DNA of 64,000 bases, from contig JAIBCC010000001.1 of the NCBI GenBank assembly GCA_019694395.1, positions 310,001 to 374,000 on the forward strand. The letters are read 5' to 3'. The notes under the pieces are model-generated. The model made no database searches. It saw only the letters and a program-made list of their open reading frames with translations, and had not been told where the DNA came from. This document shows, in pieces, positions 1 to 9,244 of this stretch (positions within the stretch are counted from its first letter, which is position 1; each line of letters starts with the position of its first letter). The translations under genes were made by a program, and so were the position numbers. The DNA is from Pyrinomonadaceae bacterium (GTDB taxonomy: Bacteria > Acidobacteriota > Blastocatellia > Pyrinomonadales > Pyrinomonadaceae).

Positions 1-177
1 GATTGATTTTCCTTTTTCTTCAAAAACGTAATATTTTCCAAAATAGAAAACATAATCAGGATAATCTTTTTGCACTTCAATACCTTTTGATTCAAACGGA
101 GGCGGAGCCGGAACATTGGCAACAACTAAACCGCTTGCGAAAAAAAGCGCTGAAATTAGAAGGTAAAAGATTTTCAT
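1..177 (-). CDS. Partial secreted protein, C-terminus cut by window edge
   Basis: The minus strand is open from an ATG at 177 down to position 1 (59 codons, no stop), so the gene continues outside the window. The product starts MKIFYLLISALFFASG, a typical signal peptide, followed by a short proline stretch (VPAPPPFES) and a Tyr-rich segment. A ribosome-binding site AAGGA lies 6-10 nt upstream and overlaps the TAA stop of the TonB-domain gene at 188, so the two are probably co-transcribed. Too little is visible to name a family. Confidence 0.7.
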   Translation of the reverse strand, partial: MKIFYLLISALFFASGLVVANVPAPPPFESKGIEVQKDYPDYVFYFGKYYVFEEKGKSI

Positions 178-187
178 TAATCAATCC

Positions 188-1030
188 TTATTTATTGAAG
201 TTATAAACGATTATGCCAGTGAACTTTCTTTTTTGTCCGTTAAGTGTTAACGGTTGAAATTTTGCTTGTTTTGCGGCATTAACCGCGGCTGGCTGTAAAA
301 GCGCATGACCACTCAGTGCCTTTGCAGAAATAACATCCCCATTTTCATCCACTAGAACTTCGACATTAACCGAACCGCTGGCTCCCACGGCTTTTGCAGC
401 CGGCGGGTATTCAGGGGCGGGAAGGGAAATTGCTTTACCATTAACCACCCCCCCGTTAATAATTGAATTATCAGATTTTTCTACATTTTTCGGGGTTGTT
501 TTTACTTCTTTATCAGCATCAACTGCAAAAGAGAGTGCTAAAACGTTTAAAGAATTAGTAAAATACTGGGCATTAACAAATCTCCAATGACCATCCTCAA
601 ACGTTGCATTTAATTCGCCATCCATTGTCACTCTATCGTTTAAATTCGGTTTTCCGGCAAACTCAACTAAGATTCCTACTTTTTGGTTTTTAGGGTCAAT
701 AGCTTTGGATGAATTAGGTTTGATTTTGATTGAATAAAATTTGAAATCTCTGTTAATCAACTCAAATTCTTCCCTGATTACTTTCATTATGAGTTCTTTT
801 TTATCGCTGATTTTTCTGCCGTAAGCAGGACTCATATATTTATAAATCCCTTCAGCATCCTGACTGATGATTGCCCGAAAATATTCCTGAATTTGTGCCT
901 CAAGCGTCTGATTTACCGAATTGTTATTCTGTCCTTTATTTAGAAAATCAATAATAGGATCAGTTTGAGCAGCAATAGAACAGGTAAAGATCAATACGGA
1001 TAAAATTAATATTATTAAGTGTCTTTTCAT
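188..1030 (-). CDS. Secreted NTF2-like protein with C-terminal TonB domain
   Basis: 280 residues. The N-terminus (MKRHLIILILSVLIFTCSIAAQ) is a signal peptide. Residues about 40-170 look like an NTF2/SnoaL-type fold (EAQIQEYFRAIISQDAEGIY is its typical first helix). The last 75 residues match the TonB C-terminal family (YPPAAKAVGASGSVNVEVLV, then VDENGDV and a basic end). There is no N-terminal anchor plus long Pro-rich spacer, so it is probably not a classical TonB energy transducer. In Acidobacteriota such domains commonly occur in exported proteins, perhaps as a binding module. A GAGGAG ribosome-binding site 10 nt upstream supports the start. It follows the TPR gene by 13 nt, in the same orientation. 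Confidence 0.8.
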   Translation of the reverse strand: MKRHLIILILSVLIFTCSIAAQTDPIIDFLNKGQNNNSVNQTLEAQIQEYFRAIISQDAEGIYKYMSPAYGRKISDKKELIMKVIREEFELINRDFKFYSIKIKPNSSKAIDPKNQKVGILVEFAGKPNLNDRVTMDGELNATFEDGHWRFVNAQYFTNSLNVLALSFAVDADKEVKTTPKNVEKSDNSIINGGVVNGKAISLPAPEYPPAAKAVGASGSVNVEVLVDENGDVISAKALSGHALLQPAAVNAAKQAKFQPLTLNGQKRKFTGIIVYNFNK

Positions 1031-1043
1031 CTTTTATTCTCCT

Positions 1044-3008
1044 CTAATTTTTGATTTTCTTAGCTTTATCACGAAACTCTTTAGCTTTTTTCTTATCGCC
1101 CGACTTTTCATAAATATTTCCCATCTCGTTTAAAACAAACTTTTGGCTGTCTTTATCATCGGTTTCTTCGGCTAAATTTAGTGCTTGAGTAAGGCATTGG
1201 AGAGAGTTGGCATAATCCTGCGAATTTCGATAAACCATTCCCAATCCGAAAAGTGATAAAATTTGAGTTTCTTTGTCACCGAGTTTTTGGGCAAAACCAA
1301 TCGCGGAATTAAAATTGTCGATGGCTTGTTGAGATTGTCCAAGATTTAATAATGCTTCGCCCATTTGTGAATGAGTTTTCATATCCATCCAGTCATTACC
1401 TATCTTTTTATAAAAATCGTGGCTTTTCTGGGCAGATTGAAAAGAATTCTGGTAATCTCCTAATTTTGCGTAGGCATCAGCCGCACTAACTAAAATCCGG
1501 TTCTTTTCAACTTCGTGATTGAGTTTATTGGCAATCAGAAAGGCTTGATTGAAATACTGCAAGGCTTGTTGCGCTTGCCCGGACATCAAAGCCGATAAAC
1601 CGGCAGTATAAATAACCATCACCGAACCGGCATTTACTCCTTTATCAATGTTTCGCGTCATCGCCAACTGGATCATTTGGTTGGATTTATTTTTGTCCCC
1701 AGCCATTGCATAAACTGCAATTAAACCGGCAATTACTTTTCCTTCAGTTTCAGGTTCAGTTCCGGCAGGAACGGTTTGCAGGGCTTGATTCAGATAATTA
1801 ATTCCTTCTTGATATTCTCCGGTTTCAGCATATGCTATTCCCAAAGAGGCTAAAAAATATGCTTCGGAATATTTATTTCCTGATTGTCTGGCAACAGTGA
1901 TTCCCTGATTCAAATATTTCATTGCCTCTTCGTATTTGCCTTGATCGGTCAATAAAACGCCTTTATTTCCAATTAAAAAGGCAGTTGATTCAATCTCGCC
2001 TGCTTGCTCTCCGCGCCTTATGCCGTTATCCAAAAGTTGTAAAGCATTCTGAAAATCACCTGCCCGGTAATAAGAAACCTGTAGATTATTAACTGAAAGT
2101 AGAATCCGAGTAACACTTACCAAAGAGGCTTTGGCGTTACTGTAAGCATTGAAAATCTGACGGCGGTAATCAATTGCCTTGGTTAGATCGCCTGTAGCAT
2201 TGTAGTAAGCAGCCAGAGCTTCCAAAATATCGCCTTCCAGAATTGGATTATCAAATTGCCTTGATTCATTGAGGGCTTTATTGAGGTAATTAAGACCTTG
2301 CTGGATTTCGTTATAGGCAAAAGCGATTCTACCTAAGTTATAAGTAGTGCGGACTTTATCCTCATTTGAGTCAAGCGATTGCCAAATTGAATCGGCTTGT
2401 TGAAAATTTTGTAGTGCTTGCTGACCGTTACCCAAATTGAAATAACACTCACCAATTCCGTTCAGAGTTTGAGCTTCCCCTTTTTTATTATTTGTTTGCC
2501 GCATCAACGGAAGGGATTGTTGATAATAGCCAAGAGCTTCGCTGAATTTGCCCAAATCCCGCATCACCCCGCCCATATTGTTGAGTGCAGCAGCTTTTCC
2601 TTCGGTGTTATTGATGGATTGATATTCTACGAGCGCATTATTGTAATGCCTGAAAGCAGTTTGTAAATCGTTCAACTTTTTATAAGTTCGTCCGAGTAAC
2701 ATCAAAGCATTAGCCGTCCCTTCCGAACCTTGATAAATTCTGACTGCTGAATCAAACTTACTTGCTGCCGCTTCGAGAGATTCTTTTGTTCCCTGCTCAA
2801 AAAGTTTAATGCCTTCATCCAAAAGTTTATCAGCGGCAGAATTTTTTGAATTCGTTTGCGTGGGAGCAGTTTTCGGCTTAGGCTTGGGTTTCGGCTTTGC
2901 TTTTTGTGCCAAAATCTGCCCCGAAAGACAAATTGTCATCAATACCAGTCCAACCATTAATCCAAATTTATTAATTTCAAAGTTTTTGCTATTGATTTGT
3001 TTATTCAT
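1044..3008 (-). CDS. Secreted TPR-repeat protein
   Basis: 654 residues. A signal peptide (ending near GQILAQ) is followed by a Lys/Pro repeat KPKPKPKPK and then about a dozen TPR motifs from residue 55 to the C-terminus, recognisable by recurring A-A-LNN-G, ALGYYQQSL and G-Y-EA-YLNQG patterns. TPRs are protein-protein scaffolds, and an exported TPR protein would work in the periplasm or at the outer membrane. The strong AAAGGAGG ribosome-binding site 8 nt before the ATG fixes the start. It lies 38 nt after the membrane kinase gene, so it may be the kinase's extracytoplasmic partner (inference). No catalytic domain is visible. Confidence 0.85.
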   Translation of the reverse strand: MNKQINSKNFEINKFGLMVGLVLMTICLSGQILAQKAKPKPKPKPKTAPTQTNSKNSAADKLLDEGIKLFEQGTKESLEAAASKFDSAVRIYQGSEGTANALMLLGRTYKKLNDLQTAFRHYNNALVEYQSINNTEGKAAALNNMGGVMRDLGKFSEALGYYQQSLPLMRQTNNKKGEAQTLNGIGECYFNLGNGQQALQNFQQADSIWQSLDSNEDKVRTTYNLGRIAFAYNEIQQGLNYLNKALNESRQFDNPILEGDILEALAAYYNATGDLTKAIDYRRQIFNAYSNAKASLVSVTRILLSVNNLQVSYYRAGDFQNALQLLDNGIRRGEQAGEIESTAFLIGNKGVLLTDQGKYEEAMKYLNQGITVARQSGNKYSEAYFLASLGIAYAETGEYQEGINYLNQALQTVPAGTEPETEGKVIAGLIAVYAMAGDKNKSNQMIQLAMTRNIDKGVNAGSVMVIYTAGLSALMSGQAQQALQYFNQAFLIANKLNHEVEKNRILVSAADAYAKLGDYQNSFQSAQKSHDFYKKIGNDWMDMKTHSQMGEALLNLGQSQQAIDNFNSAIGFAQKLGDKETQILSLFGLGMVYRNSQDYANSLQCLTQALNLAEETDDKDSQKFVLNEMGNIYEKSGDKKKAKEFRDKAKKIKN

Positions 3009-3046
3009 AATTTGTCCTCCTTTTTACTGGCATCATTTTTTCCTAT

Positions 3047-4693
3047 TTAGTTGTCAGTCAAAATCTTTCTCAAATCTTTTTTAGACCCGCCATTGTCAGC
3101 CGGTTCTTTTTGTTTCGGAGCAGGCGGTGGTGAGGTTTTCTTTGGTTGCTGTTGTTGCGGCGGAGGATTATTTTTGACAGTTTCACGTTGTCTGGGAGAA
3201 TCCTGTGGCGGATTTCCGCTTCCGACCGGTTCAACCGCAAAAGGTGTTGAGCTAGGATTTTGTTGGATAGGTTGCGAGCTAAATGAATCACCTTTTGGTT
3301 GCGAAACAGAGTCAGGGGTTGAAGCCGGCATCGGAGTTGGATTCTGTAATTTTGGAGTTTCCGTTGGTTTCTCTTGTTTTGTGTTTTGCGGTTGTTGGTT
3401 AACTTTTTGTCCGTTATCGCCAAAAATAAGAGGTAAAACTATTACCATTCCGGCTAAACCGAAAATCCCCATCAATACTGCGCTCGCACCTGCATAATGC
3501 ACCCAGGTTAATTTGCTTAACAATGACGGTGACGATTGAACCTCATTATTAGGAATCGTTCGGACTTGGGTTGCCTTTATTTGATTTGGGTTGGTGCTGA
3601 CCGAATTTCCTAAACGAGTTTCTTTAAGTTCATTTTGACGAACCGGAACTGCAACACGCGTTTCTCCTGCTGAGTGGGCTTTTGCTTCTTCGCTTGGTTC
3701 CAAAGCCCCCACCGCCTCAGGTTTTGGAATTGAAGCCATTGATTCGGTTGAGATTTGGCTTTGCGGAATTTGAGGTGCTGTTATTGAAGAATTAGTTTCC
3801 TGATTTTGAATTCCGGGATTTGAAGGTCGGGATTGTTTTTTGAAATTCAAAGTTCCAAAGCCGAAAGTAGCATTTGGCAACGAATAACCCAAATCCCAAA
3901 ATCTTTGAAGAAAATCGCCTGCGGACTGAAAACGGTCATCAGGATTTTTTGCCACCGCTTTGATAATTGCATCTTCCAATTCCACGGGAATACTCGGATT
4001 AAGGGTTCGCGGTAATTGAGGCATTTGTTCCGTTTGCATCTTCATCAATTCAAAATCGTTTTCAGATTCAAACGGCAATTTGCCCGTCAGCATTTCGTAA
4101 AGCATAATCCCAAGTCCGTAAACATCTGAACGGGCATCGGTTTCGAGTCCGCGAACTTGCTCAGGTGACATATATTCGAGTGTCCCGATGACGTTTCCGA
4201 TTCTGGTCATCCGGTTTGTTCCCAAAAGGCGAGCAATACCAAAATCCAGAACTTTCAAAATTCCTTCTTCGGTCAGCATCATATTTCCCGGTTTAATGTC
4301 CCGGTGAACGATACCGCGTTCGTGGGCATAATTAATACCTTCCAGAGCCTGACAAAAAATCGGAATGGCTTCTTCGGTCGGAATCATCCGGCGGCGATAC
4401 AAAATTTGGTCAAGTGTTTCGCCTTTAATGAATTCCAAAATCATAAAAAGGTCATTTCCCTGACGAAAAAGACTGTAAAGCGTAGCAATATTTGGATGGC
4501 TGAGTTTTGCGAGAGTTACTGCTTCAGTCCGAAACCGTTCAACCACATTGTTTTGGCTTGCTAATTCGGGACGTAAAACTTTAATGGCGACTTCGCGGTC
4601 AAGCATTGTATCAACACCCTGATACACCATTCCGACTCCGCCTTCTCCGAGGGCACGAACTATTTTGTAATTTCCAACAATTTGTCCGATCAT
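3047..4693 (-). CDS. Membrane Ser/Thr protein kinase, PknB type
   Basis: 548 residues. The kinase domain covers about residues 8-270: glycine loop GEGGVGMV, lysine K38 in VAIK, catalytic loop HRDIKPGN (D132), DFG at 150-152 and SPE in the activation segment (GTLEYMSPEQV). A low-complexity linker of about 130 residues leads to one transmembrane helix near 395-425, followed by an extracytoplasmic Pro/Gln-rich tail ending in a Lys/Asp-rich stretch. No PASTA or other named sensor is seen in the tail. Its ATG overlaps the stop of the PP2C gene by one base (TAATG), with GGAGG 10 nt upstream, so kinase and phosphatase are translationally coupled. This is the classic antagonistic Hanks kinase/phosphatase pair. 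Confidence 0.93.
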   Translation of the reverse strand: MIGQIVGNYKIVRALGEGGVGMVYQGVDTMLDREVAIKVLRPELASQNNVVERFRTEAVTLAKLSHPNIATLYSLFRQGNDLFMILEFIKGETLDQILYRRRMIPTEEAIPIFCQALEGINYAHERGIVHRDIKPGNMMLTEEGILKVLDFGIARLLGTNRMTRIGNVIGTLEYMSPEQVRGLETDARSDVYGLGIMLYEMLTGKLPFESENDFELMKMQTEQMPQLPRTLNPSIPVELEDAIIKAVAKNPDDRFQSAGDFLQRFWDLGYSLPNATFGFGTLNFKKQSRPSNPGIQNQETNSSITAPQIPQSQISTESMASIPKPEAVGALEPSEEAKAHSAGETRVAVPVRQNELKETRLGNSVSTNPNQIKATQVRTIPNNEVQSSPSLLSKLTWVHYAGASAVLMGIFGLAGMVIVLPLIFGDNGQKVNQQPQNTKQEKPTETPKLQNPTPMPASTPDSVSQPKGDSFSSQPIQQNPSSTPFAVEPVGSGNPPQDSPRQRETVKNNPPPQQQQPKKTSPPPAPKQKEPADNGGSKKDLRKILTDN

Positions 4694-5529
4694 TATTGAA
4701 ACACCTCCGTTTCTCTGGTGGCACGAACTTCTTTGAACTGCATTGTTTCACTTTCGGCTTTGACAATTGCAACTGTAATGTTATCGTGTCCCCCATTTTC
4801 TTTTGCCCGTTGAATCAGATTTTCAGTGGTGGAATGAATATCTTTTGAGGCTAGCCAAATTTGGCGGATCTCTTCGTCATCGAGCATATCGCATAAACCG
4901 TCTGAACAAAGCAAATACTCATCGTTCGGTTCAATTTCAAATGGTTCGGAAACTTCAACTTCCACATTTTTTTGGGTTCCGACTGCCCGCAAAATGACGT
5001 TTTTATCTTCGTGATTTTTGGTATCTTCCCAACTAATAATTCCTTGCTTATACATTTCCATCACTTGAGAATGATCCATTGTCATTTGTTCAAAATTTTC
5101 TCCGCGTAACCGATACAGGCGGCTGTCTCCGACGTGGGCTGCATAACCGATTTTGTCCAACAAAACCAATGAGATTACTGTCGTTCCCATTCCAAAATAT
5201 TTTTCATCGGTCAGCGAGGTTTCATAAATCTCTTCGTTGGCGAATTGAATCGCATTTTTTAAAGCCTCAGCCACAGTTTCGCTTTGATCGGCGTAATAAT
5301 ATTCGCTGATAAAATCAACCGCCATTTGGCTGGCAACCTCGCCCGATGCGTGACCGCCCATTCCATCTGCGACAACTGTGAGGTAACCGCGTTTGTTTTG
5401 AGTTTCAAGGTCGTTCGGTATGAGATGCCGTCCGCTGTCTTCATTTACCTCACGGACGCAACCGACATCGGTGTTGACACTTGCTTTCACATTTTGCGGT
5501 ATATATCTGACTTCTCTGGTTTCTAACAT
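4693..5529 (-). CDS. PP2C-family Ser/Thr phosphatase
   Basis: 278 residues, the usual size for a stand-alone bacterial PPM/PP2C phosphatase such as Stp/PrpC. Metal-binding motifs are intact: REVNEDSG near residue 30, VADGMGGHASGE near 55-65, GDSRLYR near 135, CSDGL and GGHDNITV near the C-terminus. It hydrolyses phospho-Ser/Thr with Mn/Mg and should reverse the kinase encoded directly downstream with a one-base overlap. It is soluble, without a signal peptide or membrane helix. GGAG upstream of the ATG supports the start. Confidence 0.93.
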   Translation of the reverse strand: MLETREVRYIPQNVKASVNTDVGCVREVNEDSGRHLIPNDLETQNKRGYLTVVADGMGGHASGEVASQMAVDFISEYYYADQSETVAEALKNAIQFANEEIYETSLTDEKYFGMGTTVISLVLLDKIGYAAHVGDSRLYRLRGENFEQMTMDHSQVMEMYKQGIISWEDTKNHEDKNVILRAVGTQKNVEVEVSEPFEIEPNDEYLLCSDGLCDMLDDEEIRQIWLASKDIHSTTENLIQRAKENGGHDNITVAIVKAESETMQFKEVRATRETEVFQ

Positions 5530-5568
5530 TTTTTTTAGCTCCGTTCCTATATTGTTCTAACTCACGTT

Positions 5569-7086
5569 TTATTTTGCTGCTAAAGTGTAACTATATACTT
5601 TTTTTCCGGCTGTCAGTTCCGGCTTAATATCCTGATCGGCGAAACCAGGTTTTTTTAAGGTCAGATTCAGAGACTCTCCGTCCATTACCTCTACATCAAG
5701 CGGCGTGCTGCCAATTCTTTGTCCACCTCGCCAGACTTCCGCACTACCGTTAATGGTTTCGATCCTAATGGTTCTCCCTCCGCCCGAATTTATCCGGGGC
5801 GTATCTTTTCTGTCAGCCTGAATAGCCGGTAAATCGTTGTTTTTATCGGCTGAATTTGTTTTGGTCTGATTATCAATTGATTTGATCGGGGTTTTATTAT
5901 TTGGGGTTGCGGAGGGTTCACTAACTACCCAAAAACCAAGCCCGATCAAACAAAAAAACAAAAGAACTGCTCCGGCAATCGCTCCATATTTCGCAAATGG
6001 AAAATGACTACTATTTTTTTTCAAAAAGGTTTCGCCGCTGTATCGGTCATTCAAAACCTGCCGCACATCAAATAAAATTTCGTCCGCTGTTTGGTATCTT
6101 TGCAAAATATCTTTTGCCAGACATTTGTGGATAATCTCAGAAACAGCCGGCGGAACCGCGCGATTTAAAAGCTCCGGAGCAACGTATTTTCCCTGTAAAA
6201 TCTGATAAACCAGACGTTCGATCAAATCGCTTTCAAACGGGACCCGGTTGGTCAACATTTTGTAAAGCAAAACTCCAAGAGACCAAATGTCAGTTTGTTG
6301 AGTTGCTTGTCTTCCTTCTAATTGTTCCGGTGCAAGATAATTGGGTGTTCCGATTACGCCGCCAACCTGCGTCAGTGTTTGGCTTTTCGGATCTTTGGCG
6401 ATTCCGAAATCAAGTAACTTCGGCACTCCTTTGGAATTTATCTTGACATTGTCCGTTTTAATATCACGGTGAATAATACCGTTTGAGTGGACATACCTAA
6501 TGGCTTCAACTATTGATTCAAATACCTTTAAGGACTCTTCAACCGAAAAATAGTTTCGTCCTATTAAATTATCCAAACTTTCGCCATCAACCAGTTCCAT
6601 AAAGATCAGAAGCTCATTTCCAACTTCCTGAAAATCGTAAAGAGTTGCGATGTTCGGATGCTGTAAACTGGCTTGGACCCGAGCTTCATTCAAAAATCTG
6701 ACTTTGTAGCTTGAATCCAAGCCAATATTATTTCCCAACACTTTGACGGCAACCTGACGATTCAGTTTTTCGTGAACAGCGTGATAAACCTCACCCATTC
6801 CGCCTTGACCGATAAAACCAAGAACTCGGTAATCACCAATTTTTTCATTTGTTTGAAAACGTCTGTTCATTGTTCTATTTTCAGCCGCCAAAAAACCGTC
6901 AAACTTGTTATTTTCAAAGACATCGCTTTGATCAGAGTGTTCGTGATTCAAAAGCGATTCGATTTCCTGCCGCAAAGTAAAATCATTTCCGCAAACTGCC
7001 GTTAAATAAGCTGACCGCTCTGCACCTTTTTTCTGCAAAGCAGTTTCAAGAATTTCGGAAATTTTTGTCCAACGGGTTTGCGACAT
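5569..7086 (-). CDS. Membrane Ser/Thr protein kinase with C-terminal PEGA domain
   Basis: 505 residues. A roughly 70-residue N-terminal cap (RWTKISEILETAL and EIESLL) precedes the kinase domain at about 86-345: GQGGMGEV, K115, HRDIKTDN (D208), DFG at 226-228 and APE. One transmembrane helix lies near 370-392. After a short Asn/Asp/Lys linker the tail (about 435-505) is a PEGA-type beta domain (AEVWRGGQRIGSTPLDVEV), which would sit outside the cytoplasm. The cap is closely similar to that of the kinase head at 9814, so the two are paralogs. No clear ribosome-binding site is seen. Its neighbours are the PP2C gene downstream and the FHA-protease gene upstream. Confidence 0.92.
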   Translation of the reverse strand: MSQTRWTKISEILETALQKKGAERSAYLTAVCGNDFTLRQEIESLLNHEHSDQSDVFENNKFDGFLAAENRTMNRRFQTNEKIGDYRVLGFIGQGGMGEVYHAVHEKLNRQVAVKVLGNNIGLDSSYKVRFLNEARVQASLQHPNIATLYDFQEVGNELLIFMELVDGESLDNLIGRNYFSVEESLKVFESIVEAIRYVHSNGIIHRDIKTDNVKINSKGVPKLLDFGIAKDPKSQTLTQVGGVIGTPNYLAPEQLEGRQATQQTDIWSLGVLLYKMLTNRVPFESDLIERLVYQILQGKYVAPELLNRAVPPAVSEIIHKCLAKDILQRYQTADEILFDVRQVLNDRYSGETFLKKNSSHFPFAKYGAIAGAVLLFFCLIGLGFWVVSEPSATPNNKTPIKSIDNQTKTNSADKNNDLPAIQADRKDTPRINSGGGRTIRIETINGSAEVWRGGQRIGSTPLDVEVMDGESLNLTLKKPGFADQDIKPELTAGKKVYSYTLAAK

Positions 7087-7097
7087 TATTTTAAGAT

Positions 7098-7136
7098 TAA
7101 GAAGGATGAACTGTTTTTCTCAATTCATCCTTCTTA
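7098..7136 (-). terminator. 13-bp inverted repeat between FHA-protease and PEGA-kinase genes
   Basis: TAAGAAGGATGAA (7098-7110) and its exact complement TTCATCCTTCTTA (7124-7136) form a 13-bp stem with a 13-nt loop, 15 nt past the stop of the FHA-protease gene. The sequence after the stem on the minus strand is T-rich but not a clean U-run, so this may be a weak terminator or an mRNA-processing hairpin. Confidence 0.5.
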
Positions 7137-7150
7137 GTTAAATCATCAGT

Positions 7151-8962
7151 TTAGCTTCCGCCCTTTTGATAATTCGGGAAGAGCTGCATACCAAATTTGA
7201 TTGGAACAGCAAACCCAGCTTGTTTTTCATCGCCTGCAAAGTGAATTCCAATGACCTGACCTTGCATATTAAAGACAGGACCTCCGCTGTTACCGTGTCC
7301 GGTCAGGGAAACTGCGTAACGAATCGAATCACCCTGATCAGAGGAACGAAGATTTTCCAAATCCTTCATTTCACTCTTAACAATGTTTCCAATGCTGCTG
7401 GTGCTGACCGTTGGATCAGGAATGATGGAAGTTTTGCTTTCAGGATTCAGCATATCTTTGGAAAAGTTGATCTTATAGACAACCGGCGCACCTGCGGGAT
7501 AGCCCATAATCACAATTTCTTCACCTTTCTTTAAGGCATCAAAGTTGTCAGAAATTTCCACCTTTGAAAGATCTCCGGGGACATTGATCTTAATCATTCC
7601 GACATCAGCACGGGGCGAAACATTGATGAATTGTGCATCAACCGGAATTTCATTACCGGGCAACCAGACTTTCAGTTTCATCACGTCATCAAATTGTCCT
7701 TGGAATTGTCTGCCGACTGCTTTTGTATTTTCAGGAATCCAATCACGCGGCGGCTCAACTCCGGCTGCAGTAATTTGTCCATTCTCGTCCAGCAAAACTC
7801 CTAACGGATAATTCTGCGGAAAACTGTGCATTGCTCTGAAAGGTGATGCAATATGACGATTAGTCAAAATATATCCGTCGCTGGTGACAATAAATCCTGA
7901 ACCCGAATAACTTCCGCCGATCGGGAATGACAAATCATCTTTAACATCGGTTAAAACCGGTTCATAACTGCCTCCAACTTTGTTATAAATCGGAATTGTA
8001 GCCGGACCATTCGGAATAATCGGACCTTTTCCGTAATTTACCTTGTAGATCTGAGTTAAATATTCACGGCTGTTTGGAATAAAGCGGTGATAAATTTGTG
8101 ATTTGCTGGTTTTATTGGTCAATTGCCATGAACCTTCGATATAAACTACCGATTTTCCTGCTTTTTCCGCGACATTAGCAGCATTCAAGGTCACGTTTCC
8201 GCTGTTATTCTTTTGAGCTTCAAGAGCTTTCTGTTGGGCATCATTTTGTTTGGCTTCCAAGTCCTTGGTTTTTTGGTCAAGCTCAGTTGATTTGGTATCA
8301 ATCTGATCCTGCATCTGTTGTTGACGGCGGGAATTGTAATAATATCCGCCGAATGCCAAACTACCGATCAAAAGAATTCCGATAAAAGCTGCCGCACCGC
8401 CAATCGTAGCAAATTTACTTCTTTCCGAACGTTTGGTTTCTTCTACGGTTTGGCTGATCATTCGTTCAACTGTGGCTTTACCAACTCCCGCTTTGGGGGC
8501 AACCTGTGTATTAACACTGTCAGAACCGCTAATCGGAATATTCATTGGCGGATTGTTGTTTGGTAAAACTCTGGTTTCAGGAGTTCTGCCTGTGTCAGCA
8601 ATTCTGGTAGGTTTGGTTGTATAATTTGGTCTTGGTTCAACGTCAAATTGGAATTTTGGTCCGTTTGGTCCGAATTGAACCACATCGCCTGCCATAATTT
8701 TGGTTGGAGCCGTAATTTTGTTGTTATTGACAAAGGTTCCGTTGCGGCTTGATAGATCTGTAATAATGAAACCGTTCGGATCACTCGGGTCTAACTGAAT
8801 TTTAGCGTGTTGTCTGCCGACCAGATCATCACGATCAGGATCATACTTAACAGTTGATGTTGCTTCCCGACCAAAAATCAATTCGTTATGATGTTTCAAA
8901 GCAAATTCTTCGACCTGATTTGCCTTGGATCCGCTCAAATGTTTGATAATCATTCTTTCCAT
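7151..8962 (-). CDS. FHA-domain, membrane-anchored trypsin-like serine protease
   Basis: 603 residues. The cytoplasmic FHA domain (about 1-110) has the phosphothreonine-binding residues in place: GR at 31-32, GRQH at 49-52 and SSRNGT near 71-76. A transmembrane helix follows at about 185-206, then a short Gln/Lys coiled coil (210-250) and an S1C/DegP-like protease domain with catalytic H370 (LTNRH), D453 (ADVGM) and S559 (GNSGGP). No PDZ domain is present. The layout suggests that phosphorylation read inside the cell controls a protease outside it (inference). The start is supported by AGAAGGAGC 11 nt upstream. It heads the minus-strand run of kinase and phosphatase genes. Confidence 0.9.
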   Translation of the reverse strand: MERMIIKHLSGSKANQVEEFALKHHNELIFGREATSTVKYDPDRDDLVGRQHAKIQLDPSDPNGFIITDLSSRNGTFVNNNKITAPTKIMAGDVVQFGPNGPKFQFDVEPRPNYTTKPTRIADTGRTPETRVLPNNNPPMNIPISGSDSVNTQVAPKAGVGKATVERMISQTVEETKRSERSKFATIGGAAAFIGILLIGSLAFGGYYYNSRRQQQMQDQIDTKSTELDQKTKDLEAKQNDAQQKALEAQKNNSGNVTLNAANVAEKAGKSVVYIEGSWQLTNKTSKSQIYHRFIPNSREYLTQIYKVNYGKGPIIPNGPATIPIYNKVGGSYEPVLTDVKDDLSFPIGGSYSGSGFIVTSDGYILTNRHIASPFRAMHSFPQNYPLGVLLDENGQITAAGVEPPRDWIPENTKAVGRQFQGQFDDVMKLKVWLPGNEIPVDAQFINVSPRADVGMIKINVPGDLSKVEISDNFDALKKGEEIVIMGYPAGAPVVYKINFSKDMLNPESKTSIIPDPTVSTSSIGNIVKSEMKDLENLRSSDQGDSIRYAVSLTGHGNSGGPVFNMQGQVIGIHFAGDEKQAGFAVPIKFGMQLFPNYQKGGS

Positions 8963-9244
8963 AGTTTTTTCTGCTCCTTCTGACTTGCCTTTAATCTAAA
9001 AAATTCCTTTTTATCTTTTAATGACTCTGTTAAACTAGGCTGAAAATCAGTTTCGTTTTCCCGTCTGCTTAGTTACGCAACATTTTTTTTGCGGACGGCT
9101 CAAAAAAAATTCATTTTTTTTTATTTTTTTTTTGAGTATATGGGAAAAATTAGCTTTTTGAAATCATTTTTTAGATGGATTTCGCTTAACTGTGGATAAT
9201 AATGGTTTTACAACATTTTATTTTTTTCTAGCAATTGATTAATT
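8963..9244. promoter_or_regulatory. Divergent intergenic region with GC-rich stem in A/T tracts
   Basis: This 282-bp gap separates the divergently transcribed FHA-protease and sigma-factor genes and must hold both promoters. It contains CCGTCTGC (9061-9068) and GCGGACGG (9091-9098), an 8-bp inverted repeat with one wobble pair and a 22-nt loop. Long A and T tracts of 7-9 nt flank it. I could not place convincing -35/-10 boxes. The stem could act in the 5' leader of either gene. Confidence 0.4.

Noticed and set aside
3..206. 67-codon plus-strand ORF at the window edge
   Set aside because: It is antisense to the truncated secreted-protein gene, whose signal peptide and ribosome-binding site are convincing.
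3051..3497. 148-codon plus-strand ORF
   Set aside because: Antisense to the Pro/Gln-rich tail of the kinase; composition explained by that tail.
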